In this document: piece by piece, positions 55,301 to 64,000 of the stretch
How positions within the stretch are numbered: the first letter of the stretch is position 1
Layout: the number at the start of each line of letters is the position of its first letter
NCBI GenBank assembly: GCA_963790415.1
Contig: CAWBOK010000005.1
Location: 62,001 to 126,000, forward strand
DNA length: 64,000 bases
Reading direction: 5' to 3'
Source of the DNA: JAJZQZ01 sp963790415
GTDB taxonomy: Bacteria > Actinomycetota > Thermoleophilia > RBG-16-64-13
The notes under the pieces: model-generated
Told to the model about the DNA's origin: nothing
The model's input: only the letters and a program-made list of their open reading frames with translations
Database searches by the model: none
Translations under genes and position numbers: made by a program

Positions 55301-55489
55301 TCATCGCCATGACCGGTCCTTTCGCCGGACAGCGAAGAACCCCGGCCCCCGCGCCTGCAGCCGCCGCTCGTTCGGCGTGTGGCCGGGTGAGAGGTCCTCG
55401 CGAAGAGTGCGCGGCGCCCAGATTCGGAACTGGGTGCCACGCCTGGAGTTGACGCGCTGACCGACACCGGATTCGGCGAAGGTGGTCAT
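55301..55489 (-). pseudogene. RhuM-family protein fragment
   Basis: The frame reads GVGQRVNSRRGTQFRIWAPR, then TLREDLSPGHTPNERRLQAR. This is the middle of RhuM/virulence-type DNA-binding proteins found in many type I restriction loci (consensus GYRVNSxxGTxFRIWATxxLRxxxxxGYxLNxxRL). Both ends are missing and residues at conserved positions have changed (Y to H, T to P). Such proteins are usual partners of HsdMSR clusters, so this one has been lost. Confidence 0.7.
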
Positions 55490-55523
55490 GGCCCGTTGTG
55501 ATAACTCACCCGCCCAGAGTCAC

Positions 55524-56138
55524 TCACGCAGTCGCCTCGATGATCGCTTCGCGCAACTTCACGAAGCTGCGCGATCCGCTGCTACTGGGGTCGAGATGGG
55601 CACCCATCGTGCGCGCTGCCTCCACCTTGCGCAAGCCGGTTCTGAAGTAGCCGTGCCGTCGAAGGACGCGCTCGAACGCTTCCCAGGAGCCGCGGATCGC
55701 GTCAGGGTCGCGATAGCCCGCTCGGTTCGGGATGGTGCGGGGCACCCTCGGGTAGGCAGCGCGCACCGCCTCCCAATCGCCAAAGTACCAGCCCTCAAGC
55801 TCCTCGATCGCGATACGGTTGACTAGTTTCCACGCTGCCCCGCCTGCGACCGATCGGGTGCGCAACCCGGCTGCTGCAGCCATGCATTCGAGTTGCCGCT
55901 TCAGAGCCCGGCAATCGTCGTCATCGCGATCCACGACAACCACGATGCGCCAGTCGGCCGGCAACCACCGTGCATAGCCGTGCAGGCGATCCTGCAGCTT
56001 GTGCAACAGGTCGGCCTTGCCCTGGAACGCGTGAACCTCGAACGTGCGATCACAGGGCAATAGACGGGGCAGCAGGGCGCGCAGGAAGGCCTCCATCGAG
56101 GGCTCCTCTACCAGCAATTCCAGATGCCGCGCTCTCAT
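55524..56138 (-). CDS. DUF4276 (TOPRIM-like) protein
   Basis: 204 residues. It has ARHLELLVEEPSMEAFLRAL (Glu of a TOPRIM-like motif), VHAFQGKADLLHKLQDRLHG, IVVVVDRDDDDCRALKRQLE (DxD) and IEELEGWYFGDWEAVRAAYP. The E and DxD pattern fits a TOPRIM nuclease fold, as in the nuclease part of OLD proteins; this is inference. The ATG at 56138 overlaps the ATPase stop (ATGA), so the two are made together, like a split OLD system. Confidence 0.8.
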   Translation of the reverse strand: MRARHLELLVEEPSMEAFLRALLPRLLPCDRTFEVHAFQGKADLLHKLQDRLHGYARWLPADWRIVVVVDRDDDDCRALKRQLECMAAAAGLRTRSVAGGAAWKLVNRIAIEELEGWYFGDWEAVRAAYPRVPRTIPNRAGYRDPDAIRGSWEAFERVLRRHGYFRTGLRKVEAARTMGAHLDPSSSGSRSFVKLREAIIEATA

Positions 56139-57367
56139 CGTCCGCGGCTTTCGAGCGGGCGGGTTGGCGCGCCATCGTTGACGAGCGGATCGCCCACGCC
56201 AAGCTGGCCCTCCATCCACAGATGGCCCAGCAATGCGCCGTGCTGCACAAACTCGGGTACGCCCGGCAAGTCCGCAGCGCGTCGCGTCTGCGTGTAGCCC
56301 TGGTCGTCGCGCCAGAGTACGCGCACCTCACCTGGCTTCAACGCGTTCAGAAAGAACGGCGAATGTGTGGTCACCAGCAGCTGCGTACGCTCAGTGGAGG
56401 CGCGGCACTCCTCCGCGAGTTCAGGCAGCAAACGTGGGTGAAGGAAGTTCTCCGGCTCTTCGATCCCGATGAACGGCGGAGGCGCTGGGTCATACAGCAA
56501 CACCAGGTAGGCCAACATCTTCAGCGTGCCATCCGACGCGAACCGCGCCAACACCGGATGGCTGAAAGGCGCGTCCTTGATCTGAAGGAGCAAGCGACCA
56601 TCGGGCATGGTCTCCGCCAGCACTCGCTCGATGCGTGGCACACGCTGGCGCAGTACCTCAAAGATGCGCTCAAGTTGGTCGGGGTGCTGTTCCGCCAGAT
56701 ACTGGATCACGTTGGCAAGGTTGTCGCCGGTCTTGGTCAAACGCTCGTCCGGCCCTGCCTCGGGCTGCCCACGCGCGCTGTCGGCCGACAGGTACGACAC
56801 ATACCAGCCCGTGATGAAATCGCGCAGGGCCGCAACGCGGGGATGCTCGGCGAATTGTCCCAGTGCATTGACCGCCAGAAGATCAGGAGACTTCAGTGCG
56901 ACCTCCACACGACGATCCTGTTCGTCGGGCAACTCGCCGCTGACCGCGCGGCCCTGGCCTTCGTGGTATTCAAGAAAGCGGAACGGCTGTCCGTGGCTGC
57001 CCCGCTTCCAGCGCAACCATTCCTCGACCACCACCGGGCCTCCGGCGCGCTCATCAACAGCCAAGTGGTATGTGATGAGCGGATAACCAGGCTCCCGGTA
57101 CTTGATCTCAATCAACACGGGCCCGTCTCCACCCCGAGTCTTGAGCTCCTTGGCCCGGCCGCGCCTGTCCCACGCGCGGCGCAGTCCGAGCTCGAAACAT
57201 TCGGCAAGGAACGCGAACACGTCGAACACGGTCGACTTGCCGCTTCCATTGGGGCCCAGCAGCACTGTTAGGGGGGTCAGATCCTTGAACTCCACATCGC
57301 ACAGCGCGCGGAAGTTCTTGACCCTCAGATACTCAATGCGCGGTGGTGTAAGAGATCGAGGGGACAT
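56135..57367 (-). CDS. AAA_21/OLD-like ABC-type ATPase
   Basis: 410 residues. It has LRVKNFRALCDVEFKDLTPL, TVLLGPNGSGKSTVFDVFAF (Walker A), FASDGTLKMLAYLVLLYDPA (signature region), FIGIEEPENFLHPRLLPELA (Walker B) and LLVTTHSPFFLNALKPGEVR (H-loop). This is the RecF/SMC-like ATPase fold seen in OLD, Gabija A and PARIS AriA. It lacks the C-terminal nuclease, which sits in the next gene. The ATG at 57367 follows GGAGGAAT. It lies 11 bp after the MNT-HsdS gene. Confidence 0.88.
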   Translation of the reverse strand: MSPRSLTPPRIEYLRVKNFRALCDVEFKDLTPLTVLLGPNGSGKSTVFDVFAFLAECFELGLRRAWDRRGRAKELKTRGGDGPVLIEIKYREPGYPLITYHLAVDERAGGPVVVEEWLRWKRGSHGQPFRFLEYHEGQGRAVSGELPDEQDRRVEVALKSPDLLAVNALGQFAEHPRVAALRDFITGWYVSYLSADSARGQPEAGPDERLTKTGDNLANVIQYLAEQHPDQLERIFEVLRQRVPRIERVLAETMPDGRLLLQIKDAPFSHPVLARFASDGTLKMLAYLVLLYDPAPPPFIGIEEPENFLHPRLLPELAEECRASTERTQLLVTTHSPFFLNALKPGEVRVLWRDDQGYTQTRRAADLPGVPEFVQHGALLGHLWMEGQLGVGDPLVNDGAPTRPLESRGR

Positions 57368-57378
57368 CTATTCCTCCG

Positions 57379-58947
57379 TCAGTGGATCGCCTGTGATTCT
57401 CCAGCGTCCTTCACCCGCAGCTCGCCAGATATGAGCCTGGGCAGCAGTGTGTCGCGCGACGCGACGAGGCTACGTGATTCGTGGATGCCCGCGATGATCC
57501 GCTCAATCGCCGGATGCAACCACTTCCCGAACGACTCCGCTACTGTTATTGGCGGTAGCGCGACCTCGTAGCGCGCCATGTCCGACCAGCTCGTCCGGGG
57601 CATCTTCGTACCCGTCGAGCCGGCGTTCGTATAATCGACGAACTCGTCGCTCGACACGAGACCCAGCACAAAAGACAACCAGTGTGGGGCTTGCGGCGCC
57701 ATAACCACTATGTCCGTAGAGCAGACACCATCGACCGGCGCGACACCTACCTTGTGGAAGTACGGCCGAAGCTTTCCGAAAAGAATCTCATGCTTCTTGA
57801 ATTCGAACTTGTTGCTTTCGAGTCCTTCGGCGACGCCCCAGTCAGACAGAGCGATGCAACGCTTGGGCATGTGCCCGAGAGCGATATAGGGCACGCTTGG
57901 CTCGATATCGTCGGGCTGCACACTCCGGCGCGGATGCTCGGCGACGTTACCAAGCGTCCCCACCTCCCACCCCTCCGGAATCTCGCCGAGTTCGGAGTCG
58001 ACGAAGCGAGCGGGGAAAAGGTCGGCGAGGATCTTGGGAAGACCGGAATCGCGGCCTTCGGCCTTGGCGCGAACGGGGTCGAAGTCCACGAACCATGACT
58101 TGAAGAGCGCCTGCGCCATCGCCTCCAGCGTCTCGTTCATCCGCCTGTTCAATTCGATCTTGTCATCCAGCGTGCCGAGGATGTGGGCGATGGCGCGTTG
58201 TTGACGCTCGGGGAGGCTCGGCCACCAGAGGCCGGCGAGCTGATTCGCAGAGACGTTCGGGAACGTCGAACCTGTCGCCTGAAGCAGTAGACCAGGCAGT
58301 CCGTACTCAACAACAGCATGCACGAGCGGCTGAAGTTCCGGGCTCTCCTTGTGGCGGATCGCTGCAACACCTCGCCCGATCGCGTACTCGCGATCCGCCC
58401 AGTTCATGCGGCCCGTGGTCGAGCCACGTACACAAAAGAGCACATCACCCGATCGTGCCCGCTTTCGCGCCGCCGTCGTCCATTGAACAGCCGACGGATG
58501 ATGCGGCCCGTAGTCGGTCGGGCCGTTCAACAACGGGAGGCCAGCACCCTCTGTGTTGCAGGTCTCTCCCGGCGGAGACTGCCCCATGATGATGTCGGTG
58601 ACGTCGCCTAGGCGCGTCTTACCCCCCTCGCCCCCTTTCCCCCGATCCCGCTCGAACAGGACCTTCCCTTCCCGCGCGATGTGATCAAGCAGGGCCTGGT
58701 CCTCGATGGCGTGGTGCGGGAGCAGGTCCACCCGTTGAGGGATAGTCAGCTCCTCCATCCTCGCGGTCAGTCGTGCCTGGTCAGTCAGCGTCAGGGAGTC
58801 TCCGTACAGGCAGATGTCCACGTCGGATGCGGGGGTAAAGGTCCCCATGGCGCGCGAGCCGAAGAGGACGGCCCGGTCCACGCCGGGATGGGCGCGCAGG
58901 ACGTCCAGGATGGCCTGGCGATGGCGGTCCTTCAGGCCGTCGTTCAC
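57379..58947 (-). CDS. hsdS: Minimal nucleotidyltransferase fused to type I specificity subunit (MNT-HsdS)
   Basis: 522 residues. Residues 1-100 are an MNT domain (VDRAVLFGSRAMGTFTPASD, then VDICLYG, with the third Asp at QRVDLLP), the GSx10DxD motif of MntA-type antitoxins. After a basic Gly/Lys linker (residues 101-112) an HsdS follows: LGDVTDIIMGQSPPGETCN, then FPNVSANQLAGLWWPSLPER and LNRRMNETLEAMAQALFKSW, ending LLPRLISGELRVKD. HsdS has two target-recognition parts (about 110-330 and 335-510). No separate HsdS start is visible. The GTG overlaps the HEPN-like stop as GTGA. It combines a HEPN-MNT module with the DNA-recognition subunit. Confidence 0.87.
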   Translation of the reverse strand: MNDGLKDRHRQAILDVLRAHPGVDRAVLFGSRAMGTFTPASDVDICLYGDSLTLTDQARLTARMEELTIPQRVDLLPHHAIEDQALLDHIAREGKVLFERDRGKGGEGGKTRLGDVTDIIMGQSPPGETCNTEGAGLPLLNGPTDYGPHHPSAVQWTTAARKRARSGDVLFCVRGSTTGRMNWADREYAIGRGVAAIRHKESPELQPLVHAVVEYGLPGLLLQATGSTFPNVSANQLAGLWWPSLPERQQRAIAHILGTLDDKIELNRRMNETLEAMAQALFKSWFVDFDPVRAKAEGRDSGLPKILADLFPARFVDSELGEIPEGWEVGTLGNVAEHPRRSVQPDDIEPSVPYIALGHMPKRCIALSDWGVAEGLESNKFEFKKHEILFGKLRPYFHKVGVAPVDGVCSTDIVVMAPQAPHWLSFVLGLVSSDEFVDYTNAGSTGTKMPRTSWSDMARYEVALPPITVAESFGKWLHPAIERIIAGIHESRSLVASRDTLLPRLISGELRVKDAGESQAIH

Positions 58948-59360
58948 ATCGATGCCTGCTTGTCCCGCAGGCGCGCCAGTAGTCCCCGCAACATGGGCGC
59001 GTAGCGGTTCTTAATAAGGGCCACGGCCTCCTTGGCTGTCTTGTCATCGTAGGTGCGGGTCAGGAGATTGCGCTTGTCCAGGGCATCAAGTGCGGCCTCG
59101 GCGGCGTCCTCCTCCAGGTACCCCGCTTCGAAGGCGCGGCGCAGCACGTCCCGCGGGGTCTTCTCGTCGAATCCTTCATAGAAGAGAAGGTCCTTGAGCG
59201 TCTTCCAGGCCAGTTCGAACGAGAACTCGAAGGTCTTTATGACGCCGGCGCGTTCTAAGTCGGAGTACTCGTTCGCCTTGGTTGCCGCATCGAGTTGAGA
59301 CATGGCCTTGCCGAAGTTCGCCAGGCGCTGTTGCCATCGGATCTCGTCACTGTTACTCAT
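58944..59360 (-). CDS. HI0074/HEPN-like nucleotidyltransferase partner
   Basis: 138 residues, all helical. It has RWQQRLANFGKAMSQLDAAT, GVIKTFEFSFELAWKTLKDL, TPRDVLRRAFEAGYLEEDAA and RNLLTRTYDDKTAKEAVALI. This is the nucleotidyltransferase substrate-binding family (HI0074), the HEPN-fold partner of MNT proteins. The usual RxxxxH toxin motif is not obvious; the end is IKNRYAPMLR. The ATG at 59360 follows GGAGGATAG. It is coupled to the MNT-HsdS gene, so its partner is fused to HsdS. Confidence 0.85.
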   Translation of the reverse strand: MSNSDEIRWQQRLANFGKAMSQLDAATKANEYSDLERAGVIKTFEFSFELAWKTLKDLLFYEGFDEKTPRDVLRRAFEAGYLEEDAAEAALDALDKRNLLTRTYDDKTAKEAVALIKNRYAPMLRGLLARLRDKQASM

Positions 59361-59388
59361 GGGCTATCCTCCAAAGCCGTGTCCACGC

Positions 59389-60564
59389 TCACTCTCGAAC
59401 TGGAGAAAACGGCTGCGCTCCCTCGCTCAGAGTCGCCAGATACCGATCGTATGCGAACACACGACTGCGTCGACGCCCGGTCAGCTCCCGCAATATACCC
59501 AGCTCCACGAGGGCTTCCACCGCACGCGCGGCCGTGGAATACGCGACACCGGTCTGGCGCGCAAGATGGTCGATGTCTGCCACCGGACGGCGCCGCAGGG
59601 CATCGAACACGCGCAAGGCACTGACGGCCGCGCGGCCGAGGCCTTGGATACACTCGGCGTCAGTCTGGAACATAGCGAGAAGCCGATGAGCCGTGTCTAC
59701 CGCACCGGTGGCCGTCTCGGTCACGCCCTCGAGGAAGAAGTCGAGCCAGGTTTCCCAGTCGCCTGTGGTGCGCACGGAGTCAAGCTGCCGGTAGTACTCG
59801 GCCCGGTGCTGCTTGAAGTAGAGGCTCAGGTAGAGCAGCGGCTGCCGAAGCACGCCGTCGTGATGCAGGATGAGGGCGATCAGAAGTCGCCCGACTCGGC
59901 CGTTACCGTCAAGGAAGGGATGGATGGTCTCGAACTGCACGTGCGCAAGCGCGGCCTTCACGAGCGTGCCCGAGCTGGTGGGATGGTTCAAGAAGCGTTC
60001 GAGTTCTGCCATGCAGGACTCGACCTCCTGCGGCGGTGGAGGCACGAACCGAGCATTGCCGGGGCGTGTGCCCCCGATCCAGTTCTGACTCCTGCGGAAT
60101 TCGCCCGGCTGTTTGTCGGCACCGCGACCGCGGGAGAGCAACGTGTCGTGGATCTCCCGCAGAAGCCGGTTGCACAAGGGAAAACCTCCGGCCAGGCGCG
60201 CCAGCCCGTGTTCTAGGGCGGCGACGTAGGTCGAGACTTCCACGACATCATCGAAGGGCACGCCGGGTGCCGCGTCGAGTTCGAAGAGCAACAGGTCGGA
60301 CAGCGATGATTGCGTACCCTCGATCTGGCTGGACAGAACGGCCTCGCGACGGACATAAGCATAGAAGAACAGGTCGGGCTCGGGCAGCAGCGCGGTGACA
60401 CCATCCAGCCGGCCGCATGCGAGGAGCGCGCTCTCCAGAAGGTGCTGACGCTCGGGAGTCATGTCGACCGGGGGCTCCGGCGGCAACGGAACAGGCACGA
60501 AGGCACGCACGCGCTCGCCGCCGACCGCGGTTACCTCGAATCGCCCTGTTGTACCTCGTTGCAC
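59389..60564 (-). CDS. Fic-domain protein with winged-helix end
   Basis: 391 residues. The Fic core HPFLDGNGRVGRLLIALILH (HxFxxGNGR) is at about 213-232 and the N-terminal inhibitory helix SSQIEGTQSSL (SxxxEG) at about 78, so it is a class II Fic AMP-transferase with built-in inhibition. A C-terminal winged helix (VADIDHLARQTGVAYSTAAR) follows. Fic proteins of this type often repress their own genes. An inverted repeat lies 41 bp upstream of the start, between it and hsdM. Target unknown. Confidence 0.93.
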   Translation of the reverse strand: MQRGTTGRFEVTAVGGERVRAFVPVPLPPEPPVDMTPERQHLLESALLACGRLDGVTALLPEPDLFFYAYVRREAVLSSQIEGTQSSLSDLLLFELDAAPGVPFDDVVEVSTYVAALEHGLARLAGGFPLCNRLLREIHDTLLSRGRGADKQPGEFRRSQNWIGGTRPGNARFVPPPPQEVESCMAELERFLNHPTSSGTLVKAALAHVQFETIHPFLDGNGRVGRLLIALILHHDGVLRQPLLYLSLYFKQHRAEYYRQLDSVRTTGDWETWLDFFLEGVTETATGAVDTAHRLLAMFQTDAECIQGLGRAAVSALRVFDALRRRPVADIDHLARQTGVAYSTAARAVEALVELGILRELTGRRRSRVFAYDRYLATLSEGAQPFSPVRE

Positions 60565-60605
60565 CAGAGTATCCCTCTCTCACAAGCGCAAATAACGCTG
60601 AGGCG

Positions 60606-60635
60606 TATTATCACATATCGCGCTAAGTGATAATA
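60606..60635 (-). promoter_or_regulatory. Inverted-repeat operator upstream of the Fic gene
   Basis: TATTATCAC and GTGATAATA (60606-60614 and 60627-60635) are perfect 9-bp arms with a 12-bp loop. It is AT-rich in a GC-rich genome and lies between the hsdM stop and the Fic start. The winged helix of the Fic protein is a natural candidate to bind it. GATAAT within it could also be a -10 box. Confidence 0.55.
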
Positions 60636-60636
60636 A

Positions 60637-62238
<1,602 letters not shown>

Positions 62239-62558
62239 GCGTTGCCTCCTCGGACAGTCTGCCGAATCCCGCCGCCGCGACCGGTTGGTCTTATGAACAA
62301 TATCAGTCCGGTGCGACGGAATGGACTCGGACTACCGCTTGCCGCATTTTCGCGGTCCGGTGAGAACCACGACCGGACTGCGGGAGAGCGCCGTCCGCAT
62401 CGCGTCGAGAAGGGCGCTTCACCCCATCATCATGCGAAGAACACACCACGAGTATCCCGCATCGCTCACCTGGTTTTCGTGGTACGCACTTCAGGAGCGG
62501 CGCCGTAGTCCGGAGATTCGAGACGCGGTTCCTGCTCCTAGTGCAGCGATCCCCGGTG
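62239..62558. other. Intergenic stretch upstream of hsdM
   Basis: 320 bp, somewhat AT-rich near 62290, where the promoter of the island should be (ACTGATATTGTTCATAAG on the minus strand), but no clear -35/-10 pair is seen. Open frames exist but none looks like protein. It separates the island from the SRPBCC genes. Confidence 0.4.
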
Positions 62559-62990
62559 TCAGACCTTCTCGGCGAACGCTTTGAATCGCTCCATCGTTCC
62601 GAACGACTCCTTCTTGAACGAGCCTTCGAGCAGTCCCAGGGCTTTGCGCAACCCTTCGAACCGGAACTCGTTCTCTGAGGTCCAGCGCGTGCTCGTGGGG
62701 GATTCAGCGGCGAACCGGTTGGCGTTGCGGTTCCACACACCGGGAGTCTCGTAGATGACGTCGAGCTCGTCCGGTAGGGCGTTCCGCTCGACCGTCTCGG
62801 TCATGCCGGTCACGCGGTGGCCGGCCCGCGTGGTGAGCTCGGCTTTGGCGCCTGTCTGCGCCTGCTCTCCGCTCACGAGCTGGTAGCACTCCAAACCTGG
62901 TTGCCACTCCGAGAAGTGCTCCGGATCGACAAACAGAGCGACGACCCTGTCGCGTGGGGCCTCGATGATGATCTCCTGCCTGTATCTCAT
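62559..62990 (-). CDS. SRPBCC/AHSA1-type protein (1)
   Basis: 143 residues from the ATG at 62990. It has RYRQEIIIEAPRDRVVALFV then FSEWQPGLECYQLVSGEQAQ, TRAGHRVTGMTETVERNALP and FRFEGLRKALGLLEGSFKKE. This is a START-like fold with a large hydrophobic cavity; ligand unknown. AGGAGG is upstream. A second SRPBCC gene is next to it, but the two are not near-identical. Confidence 0.83.
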   Translation of the reverse strand: MRYRQEIIIEAPRDRVVALFVDPEHFSEWQPGLECYQLVSGEQAQTGAKAELTTRAGHRVTGMTETVERNALPDELDVIYETPGVWNRNANRFAAESPTSTRWTSENEFRFEGLRKALGLLEGSFKKESFGTMERFKAFAEKV

Positions 62991-63057
62991 GGGATGATGC
63001 CTCCTCTTGGCGCGACGCATCCTCCTCGGTGGCCGCGCGTCGACAGCGACTGCGTGG

Positions 63058-63555
63058 TCACATTCCCGGCCCCAGGGATCGCAGGTACTCTTCCAACCGG
63101 TCATAGCTTTCGGCCCACCCGTCCAGCATCCCGGTCGCGATGATCTGCTCGCGGACTTCCTTCGACGGGTAATCGACGGTCGTCCGCAGGATCGTCCGGG
63201 TGCCCTCTTCACTGAGCGTCAGAGTGTTGACCGTTTCGACCGGCCCGTCGTCCAAGGTCTCGGTCTGCACGATGCGCTCAGGAGCCAGTATCTCGCGCTG
63301 CCGTCCGCTCAATTGGAAGCCCGCACCCCCCGGTCCCTCAAACACGTAGCGCCATCCACCCCCGGGCGTCAGGTCGATCGCGCAGATCGGCATGGTCCAC
63401 TCATCGGTTCCCAGAAGCCAGCGTTGGACGTGCTCGCACTGCGTGTGGGCCGCCCACAACAGCTCCCGTGGAGCCTCGAACTCGTGAGTCGCTACGAGCC
63501 TCGTGTCGCTCGGTGTCGTGAACGTCGTCTGTCCGATGTGCGTCGTAGCTGCCAT
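63058..63555 (-). CDS. SRPBCC/AHSA1-type protein (2)
   Basis: 165 residues. It begins TTFTTPSDTRLVATHEFEAP and has RELLWAAHTQCEHVQRWLLG, GGWRYVFEGPGGAGFQLSG, VNTLTLSEEGTRTILRTTVD and ATGMLDGWAESYDRLEEYLR. This is the AHSA1-like activator/START fold, often regulated by ArsR-type repressors (none here). It starts at 63555. Confidence 0.88.
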   Translation of the reverse strand: MAATTHIGQTTFTTPSDTRLVATHEFEAPRELLWAAHTQCEHVQRWLLGTDEWTMPICAIDLTPGGGWRYVFEGPGGAGFQLSGRQREILAPERIVQTETLDDGPVETVNTLTLSEEGTRTILRTTVDYPSKEVREQIIATGMLDGWAESYDRLEEYLRSLGPGM

Positions 63556-63677
63556 TTCCGGCCATCCCTGTATCGATGAATCATCTTACTATCTTTTCTA
63601 TACCCTGCTATCCGCCAGGCCTAACGACCGAAGGTCTACGCCGATAGGCGAACCGCGTCAACGGCGCCGAGTTCGCT

Positions 63678-64000
63678 TCAAACGAGATCAGCCCACGCCT
63701 CGACTTGGAGGCCGGGGACCCGCTCAAACTCACGAAGGTTTGCCGTCACCATTGTGAGCCCGTGAGCTAAGCAGGTAGCCGCCAACCAGAGGTCATGCGG
63801 ACCTATGAGCGTGCCCGCCTTCGCGAGTTCCGCCCACACCTGCGCATGGGCGCGCGCGGTGGCGAGATCCACCGGAAGGAGCGGGAAGCGCTCCAGGATA
63901 CCCTCGACGAACGCTGAACGTCGGGCGCGCTGTTCCGGTTGCACCGCACGATGGACGCCATGGAGCAGTTCACTCGCGGTGATTACGGACAAGAACGATT
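63678..64000 (-). CDS. VapC-type PIN-domain toxin, cut by the window edge
   Basis: The part in the window reads ITASELLHGVHRAVQPEQRA, RSAFVEGILERFPLLPVDLA, GPHDLWLAATCLAHGLTMVT and ANLREFERVPGLQVEAW. It has two of the acidic residues of the PIN active site (E in ASEL, D in HDLWLA) and the TANxxxFxRVPGL ending. The frame is open to position 64000, so the first about 30 residues, including the first Asp, lie outside. The antitoxin should be just beyond the edge. Confidence 0.85.
   Translation of the reverse strand, partial: SFLSVITASELLHGVHRAVQPEQRARRSAFVEGILERFPLLPVDLATARAHAQVWAELAKAGTLIGPHDLWLAATCLAHGLTMVTANLREFERVPGLQVEAWADLV

Noticed and set aside
55065..55460. Plus-strand frame of 131 codons beside the RhuM fragment
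   Set aside because: No ribosome site and no recognisable motifs; it overlaps the clearly RhuM-like reading frame on the other strand.
62303..62740. 145-codon minus-strand frame upstream of hsdM
   Set aside because: Overlaps the SRPBCC gene in another frame, Arg/Ser-rich shadow composition, no good start.
63619..63625. Isolated GCCTAAC core-site match
   Set aside because: A perfect RYYYAAC heptamer, but no matching GTTRRRY partner or hairpin at attC distance was seen, so it is not called as a cassette site.

Overview
This 64 kb window is GC-rich bacterial chromosome with tightly packed genes, almost all on the minus strand, and many ATGA/GTGA stop-start overlaps. The gene families (short HisG with HisZ, TIGR00977-type citramalate synthase, DtxR-like iron box, DUF7144, DUF2239, DUF1697, GyrI-like and AlkZ-like proteins) suggest an uncultured Actinobacteriota- or Chloroflexota-like organism. 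No rRNA or other marker is present, so that placement is only an inference. Many conserved genes are broken by single-base frame changes, which looks more like assembly or sequencing indels than biological decay.

Region 1 (1-15.5 kb) is core metabolism, read right to left. It holds leuB-ilvE-cimA (isoleucine/leucine precursors by the citramalate route), then feoA-feoB-small zinc ribbon-FAH hydrolase behind a sigma70-like promoter with a 14-bp DtxR-type palindrome, then dnaE-hisZ-hisG-hisD-hisB-hisH-hisA (hisA cut by the window edge). hisC is not in the cluster.

Region 2 (15.5-51.6 kb) is an accessory zone of small single-domain genes: carbonic anhydrase, DUF2239, Tat metallophosphoesterase, RibD-like reductase, two glycosyltransferases, RsgA, two alpha/alpha-toroid proteins, two AlkZ-like winged-helix proteins, duplicated flavin reductases, acetyltransferases, VOC proteins, a KefB-type antiporter, an orphan E1 alpha/beta pair, a META lipoprotein and a DOPA-dioxygenase-like enzyme. 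Gene debris lies between them: two VOC/PhnB N-terminal stubs, GNAT fragments, a fused VapB/VapC relic, a RelE-family toxin and a HicA toxin that both have internal deletions beside intact antitoxins, and a TM-protein stub. The HicBA pair is flanked by two attC-like hairpins.

Region 3 (51.6-62.3 kb) is a defence island on one strand: hsdM, an inverted-repeat operator, a Fic-wHTH AMPylase, an HI0074/HEPN-like protein, a fusion of a minimal nucleotidyltransferase (MNT) to the HsdS specificity subunit, an AAA ATPase, a DUF4276 TOPRIM-like protein, a RhuM fragment, a small wHTH protein and hsdR. Joining the MNT half of a HEPN-MNT pair to the specificity subunit of a type I restriction enzyme, next to Fic and an OLD-like ATPase/TOPRIM pair, is the most unusual arrangement in the window.

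Region 4 (62.5-64 kb) holds two SRPBCC/AHSA1 proteins and a VapC-type PIN toxin that runs off the right edge.
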